DNA from: an uncultured bacterium
GTDB lineage: Bacteria > Actinomycetota > Coriobacteriia > Coriobacteriales > Coriobacteriaceae
Reading direction: 5' to 3'
Assembly: GCA_905216175.1 (NCBI GenBank)
Contig: CAJMSV010000080.1
Coordinates: 1 to 8,128, forward strand
Length of the DNA stretch: 8,128 nt
Shown: positions 7,246-8,128 of the stretch, piece by piece
How the letters are laid out: each line of letters begins with the position of its first letter
How positions within the stretch are numbered: the stretch's first letter is position 1
The notes under the pieces: model-generated
The model's input: only the letters and a program-made list of their open reading frames with translations
The model's database searches: none
Told to the model about the DNA's origin: nothing
Position numbers and translations under genes: made by a program

Positions 7246-7644
7246 ATGAGCACAAACGCGATTGAAACGCTGCAGTTCAACTGCACCACCTGCCCATCCG
7301 AGTGTCTCCTGACCGTGGAGGTCGAGCGCAGCCCAGAGGTCGCCGTGGTTGAGGTGCGCGCCGTTACCGGCTTCAGCTGCCCGCGTGGCGATACGTTCGC
7401 ACATCAGGAGCTCACCTGCCCCATGCGCGTGCTCACCACCACCGTTGCCGTATCCGGCGGTGACGAGGTGCTGCTGCCCGTGCGCACGGCCGAAGCCATC
7501 CCGCTGGAATTCCACGCCCAGGCGATGGACCTCATCCGCGGCCTAGAGGTCAAAGCCCCCATCCGCATGGGCGACGTCGTTCTAGAAGACCTCCTCAACA
7601 CGGGCATAGACCTCATCGCCAGCATGAACATCGACCCAGCCTAG
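7246..7644 (+). CDS. DUF1667 cysteine-containing protein, third subunit of the redox operon
   Basis: A 132-residue protein matching the DUF1667 family, whose members usually follow a GlpA-like and an FAD oxidoreductase gene in anaerobes. The N-terminal half carries C13-x2-C16-x3-C20, C45 (SCPRG) and C58 (TCPMR), a set suited to an Fe-S cluster or zinc site. The C-terminal half (EFHAQAMDLIRG...MGDVVLEDLLNTGIDLIAS) is typical of the family. Start 7246 is preferred over an in-frame TTG at 7228 because GAGGAGG lies 9 bases upstream; the gap to the previous stop is 4 bases. No membrane segment is seen. It probably replaces the Fe-S role of GlpC in the complex; this is inferred from gene order and cysteines, as its biochemistry is not visible here. 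Confidence 0.85.
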   Translation: MSTNAIETLQFNCTTCPSECLLTVEVERSPEVAVVEVRAVTGFSCPRGDTFAHQELTCPMRVLTTTVAVSGGDEVLLPVRTAEAIPLEFHAQAMDLIRGLEVKAPIRMGDVVLEDLLNTGIDLIASMNIDPA

Positions 7645-7650
7645 ATGGTT

Positions 7651-7677
7651 CATTTGGGACGGGTCTCTTTTAGCTAC
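7651..7677 (+). repeat. Direct repeat, copy 1
   Basis: Begins CATTTGGGACGGGTCTCTT and ends GCTAC. It matches 7978-8004 at 23 of 27 positions. The copies flank the 63-bp hairpin and the 160-bp inverted-repeat element. Confidence 0.75.
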
Positions 7678-7704
7678 CACGCCATCCACCCCGCCCCTCC
7701 TCAA

Positions 7705-7767
7705 TTGCGGTGAAATAGTTCCTGATTTCCGCCAAAACCCCGGCATCCAGGAACTATTCCACCGCAA
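7705..7767. repeat. 63-bp palindromic hairpin element
   Basis: Twenty-base arms (7705-7724 and 7748-7767) starting TTGCGGTG and ending TAGTTCCTG pair with one A/C mismatch, around a 23-base loop with an inner GCC/GGC pair. It lies about 60 bases after the operon stop. It may be a REP/MITE-type dispersed repeat or act as the operon's 3' end; it lacks a T tract. Confidence 0.75.
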
Positions 7768-7811
7768 CTATCCTTGGAATCGATATTTAGCCTGTGCCTG
7801 CTTTAGTGCCA

Positions 7812-7971
7812 TTTCAAAACTATGCCGGATTACGGGGATGATTCGGAGACCCCCATCCATACCGGCAATTTTCGATATTTGATAAGCCGTCTACCTGCGG
7901 TTTTAATTTCACGGTTTTTCCCATGGTCAAGTAATACAGGTCCAGCCCCGTAATCCACCATAGTTTTGAAA
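7812..7971. repeat. 160-bp element with 26-bp terminal inverted repeats
   Basis: The arms at 7812-7837 and 7946-7971 begin TTTCAAAACTATG and agree at 24 of 26 positions. The interior has further pairing: TGCCGG (7823-7828) with CCGGCA (7862-7867), and CCGT with ACGG near 7887-7914. It contains no open frame of note. Size and ends fit a MITE-like element, but no clear target-site duplication is seen. Confidence 0.75.
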
Positions 7972-7977
7972 GCAGCC

Positions 7978-8004
7978 CATTTGGGACTGGCCTCTTATGG
8001 CTAC
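7978..8004 (+). repeat. Direct repeat, copy 2
   Basis: Begins CATTTGGGACTGGCCTCTT and ends GCTAC; partner of 7651-7677. It starts 6 bases after the 160-bp element ends. Confidence 0.75.
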
Positions 8005-8128
8005 TTTTGTCCGAACGTTCGCTCAAGTGATTTTTCTGGGACGGGGATTAAATAAGGCTCTGTTAGACCAGGATTGACATGCCGACCTGCCGGCTAACTC
8101 GCCGTCTCCCCGTCGGGCGCCGGCGTCT

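Larger units (their letters stand above)
7645..8128. other. Gene-free, repeat-rich region after the operon
   Basis: No supported gene. It contains a pair of similar 27-bp direct repeats, a 63-bp hairpin and a 160-bp inverted-repeat element, listed separately. A third, partial relative of the direct repeat (CTGGGACGGGG) lies near 8037-8047. No standard terminator with a T tract follows the operon; the 63-bp hairpin may serve. Confidence 0.6.

Noticed and set aside
7820..8026. 68-codon minus-strand open frame
   Set aside because: It is built almost entirely from the inverted-repeat element and has no ribosome-binding site or domain.
8074..8100. Promoter with TTGACA near the right edge
   Set aside because: Only TAACTC at 15 bp follows, a poor -10 and spacing, and no gene is visible before the window ends.

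Overview
The window looks like chromosomal DNA from a GC-rich anaerobic Coriobacteriia-type actinobacterium, most likely Collinsella or a close relative. This is inferred from GC-rich coding DNA with AT-rich intergenic spacers, a threonyl-tRNA synthetase without a TGS domain, and a GlpA-like / FAD oxidoreductase / DUF1667 cassette. No database search was run, so the genus is a guess from gene content.

Layout: (1) 1-1020 holds a minus-strand NusG-family antiterminator gene (103-693). Its promoter region contains a pair of inverted 15-mers, and the two stacked terminators of thrS follow. (2) 1021-3453 carries two more minus-strand genes: thrS (1021-2784) and a small membrane zinc-ribbon protein (3022-3453). 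Hairpins and a good -10 lie between them. (3) 3457-4420 is a 964-bp gene-free stretch between two divergently transcribed units. It is dominated by a regular array (3553-4252) of 17-bp sites in alternating orientation. These form eight dyads of about 55 bp on an 80-bp period, with a 240-bp A-B-C higher-order repeat. After the array come overlapping hairpins (4262-4371) and two abutting palindromes (4376-4403). (4) 4421-7644 is a tight plus-strand operon of three redox genes: a GlpA-like FAD dehydrogenase with a BFD-type [2Fe-2S] domain, a two-dinucleotide-fold FAD/NAD oxidoreductase, and a DUF1667 cysteine protein. (5) 7645-8128 is gene-free and packed with inverted and direct repeats.

The redox operon probably forms one enzyme that oxidises glycerol 3-phosphate, or a similar 2-hydroxy acid, and passes electrons through the FAD/Fe-S subunits to NAD or another carrier. 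The minus-strand genes are housekeeping (thrS) or regulatory and of unknown role.

The strongest candidate for something undescribed is the 80-bp-period dyad array. Its arms change together (CG/CG, TG/CA, TT/AA at the same paired positions), so the inverted symmetry appears to be maintained. It has no adjacent cas, transposase or partition gene in the window. It is most simply read as a multi-site protein-binding array or a string of transcribed hairpins; the sequence alone does not decide between them.
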